Assembly (NCBI GenBank): GCA_016630955.3
Contig: CM049985.1
Coordinates: 558,001 to 622,000 of the forward strand
Direction: 5' to 3'
Source: Didymella arachidicola
Lineage: Eukaryota > Ascomycota > Dothideomycetes > Pleosporales > Didymellaceae
DNA: 64,000 nt
Numbering within the stretch: the first letter of the stretch is position 1; the number at the start of each line of letters is the position of its first letter. Shown here one piece after another: positions 21,171-31,943 of the stretch. The position numbers and the translations under genes are program-made. The notes under the pieces are model-generated. The model ran no database searches. It was not told where the DNA came from and was given only the letters and a program-made list of their open reading frames with translations.

Positions 21171-23486
21171 ATGCCTTCCCTCGGGCTGACTGATCACTCG
21201 CCCCGCCATCCAAACCCCTCCCCTCCCATACCGACTGCCTCCAATGTCATCCTCATCGACAACTACGACTCCTTCACTTGGAACGTATACCAATACTTAG
21301 TCTTCGAAGGCGCGACCGTCACCGTATACCGCAACGACGAAATAACCCTTGACGACCTTATCGCAAAGAACCCCACACAATTGGTCGTCAGCCCTGGGCC
21401 AGGGCACCCTACCAAAGATGCTGGCATCAGCAACGCCGCAATCAAGCATTTCGCCGGAAAGATTCCCATTTTCGGCGTGTGTATGGGCGAGCAATGCATC
21501 TTCTACAGCTTCGGCGGCACGGTCGATGTGACTGGTCAGATCTTGCACGGCAAGACCTCTCCTCTCACTCATGATGGCAAGGGTGTGTACGCTGGTGTGA
21601 CGCAGAAGGTTCGCGTCACAAGATATCACTCGCTCGCTGGTACACATGCCACACTGCCAGATTGTCTGGAGGTGACCTCCACAATTCCTGCGAACCCGGA
21701 ATCTGATGTTAAGGAGGTTATCATGGGTGTGCGCCATAAGCAGTTTGTCATTGAGGGTGTGCAATTTCACCCGGAGAGCATCCTGACAGAAGATGGACGC
21801 ATCATGTTTCGAAACTTCCTCCAGATGCAGGGCGGAACTTGGGTAGAAAATGAGAAGTGGCAGAAGGAGGCGCACGCGAAGGCAACTGGCGCTGAGACGA
21901 ATGGCGCCGTAAATGGCAGCAAGAAGGACAAGCAGACCTCGATTCTCGAGAAGATCTACGCTCATCGCAAGGCGGCTGTCGAGGAGCAAAAGAAGATCCC
22001 ATCACAAAGATCGGTCGACCTACAGGCCTCGTACGACTTGAATCTTGCGCCACCCCAGATCAACTTCCCTGAACGTCTGCGACAGTCCCCGTACCGACTC
22101 TCACTCATGTCCGAGATCAAGCGTGCATCACCGTCCAAGGGCATAATCTCGCTTTCGACATGCGCACCTGCTCAAGCACGAATCTATGCTAAGGCTGGCG
22201 CGAGTACAATCTCTGTCTTGACTGAGCCTGAGTGGTTTAAGGGTAGCATAGACGACCTCAAGGCTGTCCGTCAAAGCCTCGAAGGCATGCCTAACCGACC
22301 TGCGGTCCTTCGTAAGGAGTTCATCTTTGACGAATACCAAATCCTAGAGGCGAGGTTGGCTGGTGCAGACACAGTGCTCCTGATCGTCAAGATGCTTGAC
22401 CAGGCGCTATTAGAGAGACTCTACAAGTACTCACAGTCTCTTGGTATGGAGCCTCTTGTTGAGGTCAACAACGTAGAGGAAATGGAGATCGCGGTGAAAC
22501 TGGGGTCCAAGGTCATTGGTGTCAACAACCGTAACCTGACCAACTTCGAAGTCGACATGGAGACTACAAGCCGCTTGATGAGCATGGTCACAAAGGACAT
22601 CATTGTCTGCGCACTCAGTGGTATTGCTGGTCCTAAGGATGTTGAGCCATACATCGAGAATGGTGTCGGCGCAGTTTTGGTGGGAGAAGCGCTCATGCGC
22701 GCGTCAAACACTGCAGAGTTCATTGTTGAGCTCCTTGGTGGCACCACAGTTAAGGCTGCAAAGACTTCTTCAACACCTATGGTCAAGATTTGCGGCACAC
22801 GTAGCGCGGAGGCCGCGAAGGTTGCAATCGAGGCAGGCGCCGACTTGATCGGCATGATCCTGGCCATTGGAACGAAACGCACCGTCTCTGCAGAGGTAGC
22901 CTTGGCGATATCTGAAACAGTGCATAAGACCAAGAAGCCGCAAGTGACGAAGTCTGGATTGGGCGCCGACGCCAAGTCCGCCACTGACTACTTCGACCAC
23001 GCCACACAACGTCTCGTATCTGTGGACGACCGTGCCCTACTGGTTGGTGTCTTCCGCAACCAGTCGCTGGAGTATGTCCTTGAGCAGCAGCGTCTGCTCA
23101 ATCTCGATATCGTTCAGCTGCACGGTCAAGAGCCTATCGAATGGGCTAAACTCATCCCGGTACCCGTCGTCAAGGCATTTAACCCGCAGGACCATGGCAT
23201 TGGAATTCGCGGTCACCATGCCTTGCCTCTGCTTGATGCAGGTTCGGGTGGATCCGGCAAACAGCTCGATCTGTCGGATGTAAAGCGCGTTCTTGCAAAG
23301 GACGAGGGTTTGAAGGTCATCTTTGCGGGCGGTCTGAATGCTGAGAATGTTCAGTCAATGCTCAGTGGTCTTGACGATTATAGAGGTCGCATCAAGGCGG
23401 TAGATGTTAGCAGTGGTGTAGAAGGGAACGATGGTCAACAAAGCCTGGACAAGATCAGAGCTTTCATCAAGGCGGCCAAAAGCTAG
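21171..23486 (+). CDS. trpC: Trifunctional tryptophan biosynthesis protein TrpC (GATase, IGPS, PRAI)
   Basis: Fusion of the glutamine amidotransferase of anthranilate synthase, indole-3-glycerol-phosphate synthase and phosphoribosylanthranilate isomerase (steps 1, 3 and 4 of tryptophan synthesis). A single exon of 771 residues, the usual length. GATase occupies about 25-225 (DNYDSFTWN; nucleophile Cys in FGVCMGEQC; His/Glu in FHPES). IGPS spans about 255-525 (SEIKRASPSKG; VLRKEFIFDEYQ). PRAI spans about 540-771 (MVKICGTRS; LDIVQLHG; DVSSGVEG). The ATG at 21171 was chosen because upstream in-frame codons lack ATG and the next residues lead directly into the GATase. The residue after CMG is Glu rather than the common Gln or His. 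Confidence 0.96.
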   Translation: MPSLGLTDHSPRHPNPSPPIPTASNVILIDNYDSFTWNVYQYLVFEGATVTVYRNDEITLDDLIAKNPTQLVVSPGPGHPTKDAGISNAAIKHFAGKIPIFGVCMGEQCIFYSFGGTVDVTGQILHGKTSPLTHDGKGVYAGVTQKVRVTRYHSLAGTHATLPDCLEVTSTIPANPESDVKEVIMGVRHKQFVIEGVQFHPESILTEDGRIMFRNFLQMQGGTWVENEKWQKEAHAKATGAETNGAVNGSKKDKQTSILEKIYAHRKAAVEEQKKIPSQRSVDLQASYDLNLAPPQINFPERLRQSPYRLSLMSEIKRASPSKGIISLSTCAPAQARIYAKAGASTISVLTEPEWFKGSIDDLKAVRQSLEGMPNRPAVLRKEFIFDEYQILEARLAGADTVLLIVKMLDQALLERLYKYSQSLGMEPLVEVNNVEEMEIAVKLGSKVIGVNNRNLTNFEVDMETTSRLMSMVTKDIIVCALSGIAGPKDVEPYIENGVGAVLVGEALMRASNTAEFIVELLGGTTVKAAKTSSTPMVKICGTRSAEAAKVAIEAGADLIGMILAIGTKRTVSAEVALAISETVHKTKKPQVTKSGLGADAKSATDYFDHATQRLVSVDDRALLVGVFRNQSLEYVLEQQRLLNLDIVQLHGQEPIEWAKLIPVPVVKAFNPQDHGIGIRGHHALPLLDAGSGGSGKQLDLSDVKRVLAKDEGLKVIFAGGLNAENVQSMLSGLDDYRGRIKAVDVSSGVEGNDGQQSLDKIRAFIKAAKS

Positions 23487-23958
23487 ACGGTAGGGTAGAC
23501 TGTCGATTCATCGGCCTGCGCACAATACTACACTGGCGTAGAAACAACTACACAACGTTTCGGTTCGAACTCCACATTTATCTCATTATGCTATTACGCT
23601 GCAGAAGTCTATCGTCATCAAGTTGCAATCTGCACCACGAACCTAGCGAACAACAGATGACTACGTAGTTGGTGTGAGTAACGTGGCGGTCGAAGTCCTC
23701 TCTCACTCGTCATCGCGTTTGCGCTGCGGAGACAATAGCTATCTCACCTGGAGGCCGACATACCACCAGAAAGTAAAGCATACTGATACTTGCAGACTCT
23801 GTACCCTTAGATAAGTTGATCAGCCCCGTCCATGACTTTAGTTAAGTGTGAATCAATCCTTCCCCAATTCGCTTTGACTGTGGCATCAATCTCGGCCCAT
23901 CCAGCCTCGATCTCGTCTACGGAACCTTCGCTCAGGGGTAAATCAGTCGTCATCCACT
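23487..23958. other. Intergenic, no gene seen
   Basis: The 3' region of trpC and the promoter of the BRCT protein gene. No open frame of note and no RNA gene seen. Confidence 0.4.
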
Positions 23959-25794
23959 ATGGCCGTTCTTAAGAATCTTTCCATAGCGGTGACCGGCACC
24001 CACGAACACGATATTGCTCGAATCAAGAAATGGATTGATACGAACGGCGGGCGCTACTCTCCCCACGTACGCAGTGGCGTCACTCATCTAATCACTGGCA
24101 AGGATGCCTGGAAGCAGTCGTCGAACGCTGTGCAGGCAGCCAACAAGCTCGGCGTCTTCGTTGTAACATTTGGGTGGCTTGAAGATAGTCTGCATAAGAG
24201 AAGGAAGCTCGCTGAGAAGCAGTATACATGGGAGCACATCGCGCAGCTGAAGAGGATGAAGAGCCAAATTAAAAAACTGGGTCCCCAAGCGAGCAAGAAA
24301 CAGTTCAACGATGGGTGCGAAGATATCAAGAGAATCACGGGCTCAGGTACGTCGAAGTCTCGTCGACCCCGCGTCAGAGTTTTCAAGCCCAGGAAGTCTA
24401 CGAGTGTCTTGACCGCTGATTGGCATGTGCCATTTGTGCATGCCGCAGAGGCTCTGAAGAGGAAAAGGGACGAGCGAGATGCAGCCAAGGCGAAGAAGGA
24501 AGCTCAGGAGGCAGCTGCGAAGAAGACCGAAGAGGCCAGCACCGACCATACTGCCTCCAACACGCCTTCTTTCTCCTTGACTGCCGAACCTATCTCCTCT
24601 TCCACATATGCAAGCTCTCATGCCCTGAGCACGACCTCCTTTCAACTCGTATCTCTCACTCCTGAAGATGAAGCTAAGAAAACTTCCCTCAAAGATCTCT
24701 ACCACTACTATCTGGACTCTACCGGGTTCGAATACAAGATCATCCTCACGCGCTGCAACCTTCGCGCGAACGAGATCACCCGATACCGACTCAGCCTTCT
24801 GGAGAGCCACACTAAGCCTTATGTGTACTGCACGCTCATCGAATACTTTCCGCCAGGCGCTGGCTACAAGGCAAGCTCCGGTGAGGCATGTATTCAGGCA
24901 CTTCTCGACTTCGAGAAGACCTTCCACAAGCGTGCCGCACCGATCATGGACGCAGATGCAGCCCCTGACGATAGTCAAGAAGACAAGACAGACATGCAGC
25001 CGACACCTCTCGCGCCCCCTTATCAAGACTTTCACCAACATCCCGAAGCAGAACGTCTGCGGGCTCTCCTTACGCCACCAACTGCCTCCACTGCTCCCCC
25101 TCATGCGGAAAAAGTGTACAAGAACCTCATCGCACCTATGTCCTCCGACTTCGCGACAGCCTGGCGCACCTTTCGTCACGCCTTCCGCGACCTTACCTTG
25201 CTCTCATGGGAGGAGCGATTCGACATCTCCAAAGACCTCTATAAAACGCGCGCCTCGTACTTTGCCATAGAGCCCTTCGTCTACCTGCGCCCGAAGCAAG
25301 GTCTCCCCCTCGGCCTCCGCGTGCAACAAGACGGTCTCTTCCAGAACCAAACCCTGGCTTCCCTGTCCGAAGACGGCTCCATCCTCTCTCATCACAGCCC
25401 CGAGAATGGCATTCTAGGAAACGACGATGGCTACGTGTACAACACATTCAACCTCCCCTCTCTCAACGCACCACTGGGTCCAGGCATCATCGGCCAAGCC
25501 GTCTCACGAGATACCAAAGCGGCACGCGAAGCAGCTGAGGAGGCAAAGAAGTTCGCTGATGAAGCCGAAGAGGTGAGATTGCGGAAGTTGGGGTTGGCGA
25601 GGAAGCTCGATGGAAAGAAGAAGCCGAAATATTCGCGTCCGCTGTTCAACGGTATCAACGGGAGACCGACGACGGACGCTTGGGGACAGCAGAAGAATGG
25701 GGTGAGGGGCGTGAGCGGACCGTACGGGAGTGGGTTGCTTGGCGGAGGTGTGGAGAAGCACAGAAGACCTTTTCCGAGTGAGCGGAAGGAGTAG
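23959..25794 (+). CDS. BRCT-domain protein with a WGR-like region
   Basis: Single exon, 611 residues. An N-terminal BRCT domain (about 1-85: LSIAVTGTHEHDIARIKKWI, VTHLITGKDAW, VVTFGWLEDSL) implies phosphoprotein or DNA-damage binding. A basic, Lys/Ala-rich linker (about 100-195) probably includes nuclear signals. Residues about 245-320 (LYHYYLDSTGFEYKIILTRC ... SHTKPYVYCTLIEYFPPGAGY) resemble a WGR domain as found in PARPs. About 350-500 is unassigned and the C-terminus is Gly/Arg/Lys-rich. No PARP catalytic domain is visible. The BRCT call is solid; the WGR call is tentative. The role is probably nuclear, but I infer no specific pathway. Confidence 0.75.
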   Translation: MAVLKNLSIAVTGTHEHDIARIKKWIDTNGGRYSPHVRSGVTHLITGKDAWKQSSNAVQAANKLGVFVVTFGWLEDSLHKRRKLAEKQYTWEHIAQLKRMKSQIKKLGPQASKKQFNDGCEDIKRITGSGTSKSRRPRVRVFKPRKSTSVLTADWHVPFVHAAEALKRKRDERDAAKAKKEAQEAAAKKTEEASTDHTASNTPSFSLTAEPISSSTYASSHALSTTSFQLVSLTPEDEAKKTSLKDLYHYYLDSTGFEYKIILTRCNLRANEITRYRLSLLESHTKPYVYCTLIEYFPPGAGYKASSGEACIQALLDFEKTFHKRAAPIMDADAAPDDSQEDKTDMQPTPLAPPYQDFHQHPEAERLRALLTPPTASTAPPHAEKVYKNLIAPMSSDFATAWRTFRHAFRDLTLLSWEERFDISKDLYKTRASYFAIEPFVYLRPKQGLPLGLRVQQDGLFQNQTLASLSEDGSILSHHSPENGILGNDDGYVYNTFNLPSLNAPLGPGIIGQAVSRDTKAAREAAEEAKKFADEAEEVRLRKLGLARKLDGKKKPKYSRPLFNGINGRPTTDAWGQQKNGVRGVSGPYGSGLLGGGVEKHRRPFPSERKE

Positions 25795-26164
25795 TGCTAG
25801 CTGCATCTTGGTCAAGACGGAGTAGGTGGATCTCGAATGATCATGATATTTCTGAATCTAGCGTGCGTAGCTTCAGATCTCAAATACAGAAGGGGCGGCG
25901 TACTTCGGGACATCTGTTTGGTGGTCATTCGAGATTGTCTCAATTTAGGGTCACATGTGCAGCTGGAGATTTTGGTAGTTTGTATCTTGTTTCCTATCTC
26001 TCGTTGATGGCCATGTACATCGTGAACATCATCATTTCAAATCGAGCCACGCTGATGACTGAGCGGCATCATTTAGCATAAGGTAACGATCTGGAAGTAG
26101 CATAAGAATGACACCGTGGATGAACCCACAACCATGTGAGTATATCGCCAGCATCATTACCTCC
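25795..26164. other. Intergenic between convergent genes, no gene seen
   Basis: Tail-to-tail spacer holding the 3' ends of the BRCT gene and the minus-strand membrane protein gene. AT-richer than its flanks. Nothing else seen. Confidence 0.4.
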
Positions 26165-27973
26165 CTATCCTCCTATATGAACTAGGTCATCGTCCTCCGA
26201 GTCCGTGAGCGTGACACCGCCAGCAAGGTCAACATAGATACCTTGCTCAACATCAGAGTCGTACTCCTCATCCACCTCAGGAACGCAGCCGAACACGTCT
26301 TCCGGTTCGCCGAGAGGCTTGCCTTGCTCCGCATGCATAGACTTGCGCTCTTGTTGCAGATCCTCGGCAATGGACGTGAGAGGCGAGATAAAGCGCGCGG
26401 CGATCTTGGATGCTAGTTTGGCGGGAGGAGCAGTCTTTGGCTTTGGAGTGGGGGACTTTGTTTGAGCTGGCCCTGGGGGTTCGATACCCTGGGCGATAAG
26501 ACACAATTCCCTGACTGCGCGAACGGCGTCTTGCAGAGTCCCATCTGGATAGTCCTTAGGCGCAGGTTGGACGAACACGGCGGCGTACGCGGAATGAAAG
26601 ACACAAATGCCAAGGCCGACAGGGAGCAGAAGACGATCGAACTCTGGGATGATGTACTCGAGCTGGAGGCCAAGCAATGCGTAGAGTGCTGTGTTGGTGA
26701 GGAGGCCGATGGCATGTTTCTCTTGAGGTTCAACGTGAGCGACACGGTAGCAGAGGTATCTCCAGACGCGAGCCTTCTCTTCAGCAAAGGTCAATTTAGA
26801 CTCTTGTACTGGTCGGTGCATGCTGACTGTAATTGTAATTAGATATTGCACGAGGCACATAAGCTGCAGCCAGGCCAGGAGTTCGATGAAACAGCTCATC
26901 AGACAAAACATCCTCTCGAAGTTGTAAGACCATTTCTCGACGTCCTTACGAGCGTCAGTGACGGCTTTCTTGAGCGTTTTGACGGTGTTGGTTGGGTTGG
27001 ATGGTCCTGTGTGAGTTAGACGGCAGCGAGTCTGATTCTGGCAATCGAAACCAAACCCGTAGGGCACATCTGGGAGTACGCGAGGGCGCTTGTCGTTCTT
27101 GATAACCGAATCTATCTCAAGACACTTGGCAGCCAGTTGGGGATTACCGACATGGAGCTTGGACTGCAAGAGCGCAAGCCTGTATCGGAAAGCTCTCAGA
27201 TATTCCTCGATGGATCGTCGGATCTCTTCAGCGCGGACGCGAAGCTTGGAATCTCGATTGAGTACTTGTGGTGCGTAGAAGAGTCGGTCGCAACTGCTTG
27301 TTACCCAGCCCGCTGTCTGGTTGCGAACCTGTGGGCTCAATGTGAAGTCGAGACCGCCAAAGAGAAGGGTGGCTCGGTGAAGACCGCGAACAAGACAGTC
27401 TTCATACCGAGTCTCCTTGTAACTTCGCTGCAACGTAACATGGTGCAGGTTGCTGAGCTGCATATCGAGGAGACAGTCGACGTTTAGAGCCTGTTGCGTT
27501 GTGTCCAATTGGACTTTAGCCTGCTGGAGCCGCGGTTTAGTGTAGCCTTGGACGATACGTAGGCCGATGTTGATGCCCATGAGGTGGAACAACAGATAGG
27601 ACACACAGGCGATGAGGGTCAACCAACGAGGTTGCATGAACGGATACTTGGCAAGAGGGGTCTTCAGTTGGAGAGTCTTGACCTTCTTGATAGTTGACGC
27701 TGGTAGCTCTGATCCGAGCTTCATTGTAGTGTCTTGTGTTTCGGCCGATTCGGGGACGAGATGGCCGGATGAGGCTGGAGACGATGCGGCTTCTTGACCT
27801 TGAGTGCTGGGCGCAGGAGCCTGAAGGTATTCAGCGGCAGTGGTGTAAGCATCGGTCTCATCATCTGGAGGATCTGGACGAGGTGTGCCCATGGCAGCCA
27901 GGTGTTGTTCCATTTGAGGTATCGAGGTTGTAAAGTGTGGCGGTGAATGAGAGCGATGCTTACGCCAAAGCAT
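26165..27973 (-). CDS. Unidentified multi-pass membrane protein
   Basis: Open frame of 602 residues with no intron required. I do not recognise the family. The N-terminal 110 residues are Pro/Ser/Thr/Gln-rich. Hydrophobic segments lie at about 117-138 (WLTLIACVSYLLFHLMGINI), 370-400 (MFCLMSCFIELLAWLQLMCL) and two around 445-490 (LGICVFHSAYAAVFV). A soluble stretch of about 230 residues with several Cys lies between the first two. The tail is acidic (DVEQGIYVDLAGG ... DSEDDD). Translation could also start at the Met at residue 21. The topology resembles a small fungal-specific membrane protein; no function is proposed. Confidence 0.7.
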   Translation of the reverse strand: MLWRKHRSHSPPHFTTSIPQMEQHLAAMGTPRPDPPDDETDAYTTAAEYLQAPAPSTQGQEAASSPASSGHLVPESAETQDTTMKLGSELPASTIKKVKTLQLKTPLAKYPFMQPRWLTLIACVSYLLFHLMGINIGLRIVQGYTKPRLQQAKVQLDTTQQALNVDCLLDMQLSNLHHVTLQRSYKETRYEDCLVRGLHRATLLFGGLDFTLSPQVRNQTAGWVTSSCDRLFYAPQVLNRDSKLRVRAEEIRRSIEEYLRAFRYRLALLQSKLHVGNPQLAAKCLEIDSVIKNDKRPRVLPDVPYGFGFDCQNQTRCRLTHTGPSNPTNTVKTLKKAVTDARKDVEKWSYNFERMFCLMSCFIELLAWLQLMCLVQYLITITVSMHRPVQESKLTFAEEKARVWRYLCYRVAHVEPQEKHAIGLLTNTALYALLGLQLEYIIPEFDRLLLPVGLGICVFHSAYAAVFVQPAPKDYPDGTLQDAVRAVRELCLIAQGIEPPGPAQTKSPTPKPKTAPPAKLASKIAARFISPLTSIAEDLQQERKSMHAEQGKPLGEPEDVFGCVPEVDEEYDSDVEQGIYVDLAGGVTLTDSEDDDLVHIGG

Positions 27974-28347
27974 ACTGGGGGATGGCGATTGCGTGTTTGT
28001 GTAGGTGGGAAAATTTGTCGAGTGTTCTCGCAGTGCAATAATTTGGTGGGTTGCTGGAGTGGAAAGAGGGTCATCGGTACCATGAATGGTGGACCATTCA
28101 AGGGCGCAGGCGCCAGCACATTACGCAGGCCCGAGCGAGGTGAAGTGAAAGCTGCTCAGCGACGTGTTGCGATATCCATTTCCCCGCATGATTCGAGAAG
28201 GCGTACTTGCCCATGCCCATGACCGTTTGCTGTTGCCGCGAAAGTGACACATCTGGAACGTGACACGTGTTACATGGGAGTGGAGCTGTTCGATGCAAGG
28301 ACACTGTCGTATGCTCATAGTCAAACGCTTCGCATCTGCGCGTCTAG
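27974..28347. other. Intergenic, no gene seen
   Basis: Promoter side of the membrane protein gene and 3' side of the endonuclease III gene. No feature recognised. Confidence 0.4.
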
Positions 28348-29596
28348 TTAATTCCTAATCCGCGATAGTCTTTTAGAGGGCGCTCGCCCAAGGTCCTCAA
28401 TGTCATCAATGGTAACGTCCACATCCTCGGCCTTCATCTCCCCAACTTGAACAACAACAACCTCTTCCTTTACTACGGCATCTGCCTCGGGATCACTCTT
28501 AACGATCACCTCGTTCTTGATCTTTCTTTTGACGCCTACGACTGCACTCGGACACAGTCCCTTCTCGCTCAACTTACAATCTCCACACTTCCTGCCCACA
28601 GGCAGACAGATCGTCTGGCCAAATCCCACCAGCAGGTTGTTAATATCATGCCACTTGTCTCTCGGCAGCCAACTCTCTAGCGCTGCCCTTGTCTGCTCCG
28701 GGTTCTGCGTCTTGTGCCAGCCCCAGAGGTTGGTGATGCGGTGCACATGCACGTCGACGCCGATGCCTTCGTCTTTGCCCCAGGCTGCGCTCATGGTGAG
28801 GTATGCCATCTTGGGACCCACACCGGGCAGGGAGACGAGACCCTCTATTGTGTCTGGGATTTCGGAATCGAATTTGTTCCGGAGGATTTCGGCGGTCTGC
28901 TTGATGTACTTCGTTTTGAGATTGTGGAAGCCGACTTTGTTGATCATCCTGTTAAGCTCGGTGGGTTCGAGCGCCAGGACTGATTCAAGGTTAAAGCCCT
29001 GGTCCCGTTAGCATTGCACGGAGCGAGTGCGAGAGGTGACGTACGCCGGGCATGCGTTCTTGCATGCCTCGCATGGCGACCGCGGTGACTGTGTCTTTTG
29101 TCTGACTGCTCAGCATAAGCGCTATGAGCGTCTGGAAGCGCTGATCGCGTGGACTCCGTTGCTTGTCTGCCAAACTTTCGCAGCCCATGGTGTCTACCGG
29201 CGCAAGGTTCTCGTTGCGCATCTCCCTCGTGAGGGCATAGATTTCCTTCCAATTGGGCGGCGGCTCCATCTTGAAGCTTCCATTTGCGCCATTGATCTTC
29301 TTCGCAGGTACGCGATGCGCTTTCTTTGGCTTCGCCTCTTTGGGCGACGTGATGCTTGTCAAAGACACTTCCTTTGTCTCGTGTTTGACTTTGACCGACG
29401 TCTCGCGCACTACCTTCCTCCTCTTCGGCTGCGGCGTTGCAAAGTCTCCATCTGAGCCTGCGTCACTAGGGACGGAGCTCAAATCGGAGTCTGAATGGTC
29501 GTGGACGGGTGGATTCGCGCCGGAGCGGGTCTGACGTAGCGTTCGACTCGCGGCGAGGACGCGCGACGTGTCGTGTGATATACGGGATGTGCGCAT
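28348..29596 (-). CDS. nth1: Endonuclease III homologue (bifunctional DNA glycosylase/AP lyase)
   Basis: Base-excision repair enzyme that removes oxidised pyrimidines and cleaves AP sites, in nucleus and mitochondria (family knowledge). Exons 29045-29596 and 28348-28998, intron 46 nt; 400 residues. The N-terminal 110 residues are polar with basic clusters (PKRRKVVRE), fitting a nuclear signal. The HhH-GPD core runs about 130-330: FQTLIALMLSSQTKD, the helix-hairpin-helix LPGVGPKMA with the catalytic Lys, and the catalytic Asp in VDVHVHRITN. The 4Fe-4S loop is CLPVGRKCGDC plus KLSEKGLC, with seven rather than five residues before the last Cys. A C-terminal acidic/basic extension follows. Confidence 0.93.
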
Positions 29597-30041
29597 CTTG
29601 TCGAGAATGGATAATTGACCTTACTGTACACGAACGAGGACGCTGAATACATCATAAGCGTGTGATACGGGAGCAGGAACGAAGTTGCGTGCAGCATAGA
29701 CAGTAATGTCGACAGCGTCATTCGTCGAGCTAGGACCAGCCAATGAGAACGCAAGGAGGCCGAACGCGAAAAAAGCTGATCGTCTGTGACCTGTGAAGGT
29801 CCCTACCTCCTCATGGTCGAAAGGGGGCATGAAGGTCCGCCACAGATTCATGATCAGTTGAAAAATGAAGCAGCGCCAGAATATGGCGCAAGTGAGATCT
29901 TGAGATGGTAACAATAGTAATATTGTGGGTATTCAAATCCCTATCTAAGTAGCGTTCAACATAGTGATGTCCTGTCAATCCTGCGTGGACGTCAAAGGTG
30001 CTACCTACTTGTCATTGTGAGGCTGGGACCGGCTAAGCTCA
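29597..30041. other. Intergenic, no gene seen
   Basis: Upstream of the endonuclease III gene and downstream of SGF29. An AT-richer segment around 29.90-29.95 kb was inspected as a possible tRNA T arm and rejected. Confidence 0.4.
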
Positions 30042-31591
30042 TCATTTATCAGGCAGAACATATCTTCTCTCGACACTCATTTCTCTGTCTGCCTCATCCT
30101 CTCCTTCAAACCTCAAGCGGACCAGATTCTCCTTCACGTCGGTACCTGCATCGTCCTTCTCTTTCTTCACGCGGTCAGCAACCCAGCTGGCTACAACCTC
30201 GGCCTTGTAAAATGTCGTTGTGCCAGGATACAGAGCCAATACGCCTCTCTTCTTCGGCAGATCGGACAGGGTCGTGTTCGCTGATGGCGGTGGAATGGGC
30301 ACGAGGTGAGCAACCGAGGCGCGGTATGGCTGGTTTGGTGTCGGTGGATCTGGATCGGCATCGATGATTTCATAGCGGCGTTGCTTGCCATCTCCTATAA
30401 CGCTGGTCACGCGGCAAAGTATCCCTTCGCCCTCCTGATTGGCTCGCTGTTTGCTGTTGCGGTAGAGGACTTCGGTGTTCGGCGAGAGACGACGAGGTGG
30501 CTGGTCTGCTGGGAGTCAGTTGTGAGGCTGAGTTGGAGGGTGTGTCGAGAATGAGCGGAATAATAGACTGTGAAAGACAGAAGAGTCGAGAGACACGATT
30601 CTGAAATAGACTATCTCACTAGGCTAACAGCTAGGAGTGTGTCTCACAGAGATATGTTGAACGCCAATGTGGGTATCTTTGCCGTCTAGTAACGCCGGGA
30701 CATGACAGGGAGTCTGGTCTGCTCGCTCAACGAGCCGAGCCCCTCTTCAAGGAGCTGGAGAAAGATCTGGGAACGGAGGAGCGACCCTTCTTACCCTTAC
30801 CATTGTCATCATCCTCGGCTTTCACGCTGCCTTCGCGTGCGGCGGGTACCGAACCTGCCCTACTGCTGTTGGATTTTGCAATAAGCTTGTCCTTCTGGCT
30901 GATGATGACCTTCGGGCTCGGACCAGGGCTGTCCGCCGCGATGCTGTCGCGGTCGTCCAGGCTGTCGGTGACCTTGCGTTTGCCCGGTCGATCCCGTGAT
31001 TTACCAACACTGGTAGCACGCGATGCGGATGTGGGTGTGTCGTCTGAGCTTCTCAGTGCTGATAGGATACCAAGCTGTGTGGAGATGTCGTTGCCGCCAT
31101 CCTCTGACTTGAGCAGACCAACTATTTCGTTGTCCAGTTTGATAATTTCGCGTAAGTTGGTCTCAAGCTCATCGTCGATTCTATCTGATGGTGCAGCACC
31201 CCGAGCTGCTTGATATCAGTAAGTGCAATTGTTAAGAACCACGAGTACACAGACCTAATCGAGCATTCTGTTGTGCCTCTAACTCTAGAATTTTCTTGCG
31301 GACCCCTTCTGATTGTGCCTGCAGCTTGTGTTAGAGTATCCTGGCGAAATAACAATCCCTTCAATCGTGCATGGTTCAATCGTGCATGGGATGTGCTTGA
31401 TTGTTGTAATCTGAACTTAAGTGTCATCGCGGTCGAAAGATGAATGTAAGTGAGAGCTAGGCGTGCAGGTACTGACGTACCATGAGCTGGTCGATGTTCC
31501 GTCCCTCAGATTTGATACCGTTCCAGATCGACCTCTCCTCATCGTACTCGTCTTTCATCTGCCCGCCTCGAGGTCTGCTGCGCGCAGCCAT
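30042..31591 (-). CDS. sgf29: SAGA-associated factor 29 (SGF29), tandem Tudor reader
   Basis: SAGA/ADA subunit that reads H3K4me2/3 through a C-terminal tandem Tudor (SGF29) domain (family knowledge). Exons are 31481-31591, 31255-31318, 30801-31205 and 30042-30505; 347 residues, phases consistent. The N-terminal helices (YDEERSIWNGIKSEGRNIDQ and KKILELEAQQNARL) form the coiled-coil that anchors it in SAGA. The middle is Ser/Lys/Asp-rich (about 60-190). The Tudor region starts near LSPNTEVLYRNSK and includes VLALYPGTTTFYKAEV and LRFEGEDE. Intron 3 (30506-30800, 295 nt) is unusually long for this window and could hide an extra exon. Head-to-head with phosphomannose isomerase. Confidence 0.85.
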
Positions 31592-31943
31592 TTTGGATGT
31601 TCCAGGCTCTTGCCGCCAGACCTGCACGCGCGACTGACTACCTCCTGGCTTGGTCGCCGACGCGCATCAGTAACTGTTGGCGTAGAAGAGTTGGAGAAAA
31701 GTAGCGAGGAGTGGTACAGGTGGCTTAGAGGTCCGCGAATGCAGGGCTCAGAGCAATTAGGCGATTGGAAGGGGAATAGTGGTTGGAGTGGGGGATAGCT
31801 TAATTGAACCTACCGGTGATCTGGCGATGACCGAGGCGGGAGTGGGTCCTCCGTACGTAGCGGGCGCTGCGGTGGGGTGCATCAGAACTCCCTTGGAGCT
31901 CTGACGTTGCGGCCACCTCATCACCACAGAACTCAGAGTCAAG
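31592..31943. promoter_or_regulatory. Shared divergent promoter of sgf29 and the PMI gene
   Basis: The 352 bp between the two start codons. No defined binding site could be assigned. Confidence 0.4.

Noticed and set aside
26470..26495. GGTTCGATACCC resembling a tRNA T arm
   Set aside because: Within a coding region and without acceptor or anticodon arms.
29925..29950. GGGTATTCAAATCCC as a T arm
   Set aside because: Only three pairs around an oversize loop; no other tRNA parts nearby.
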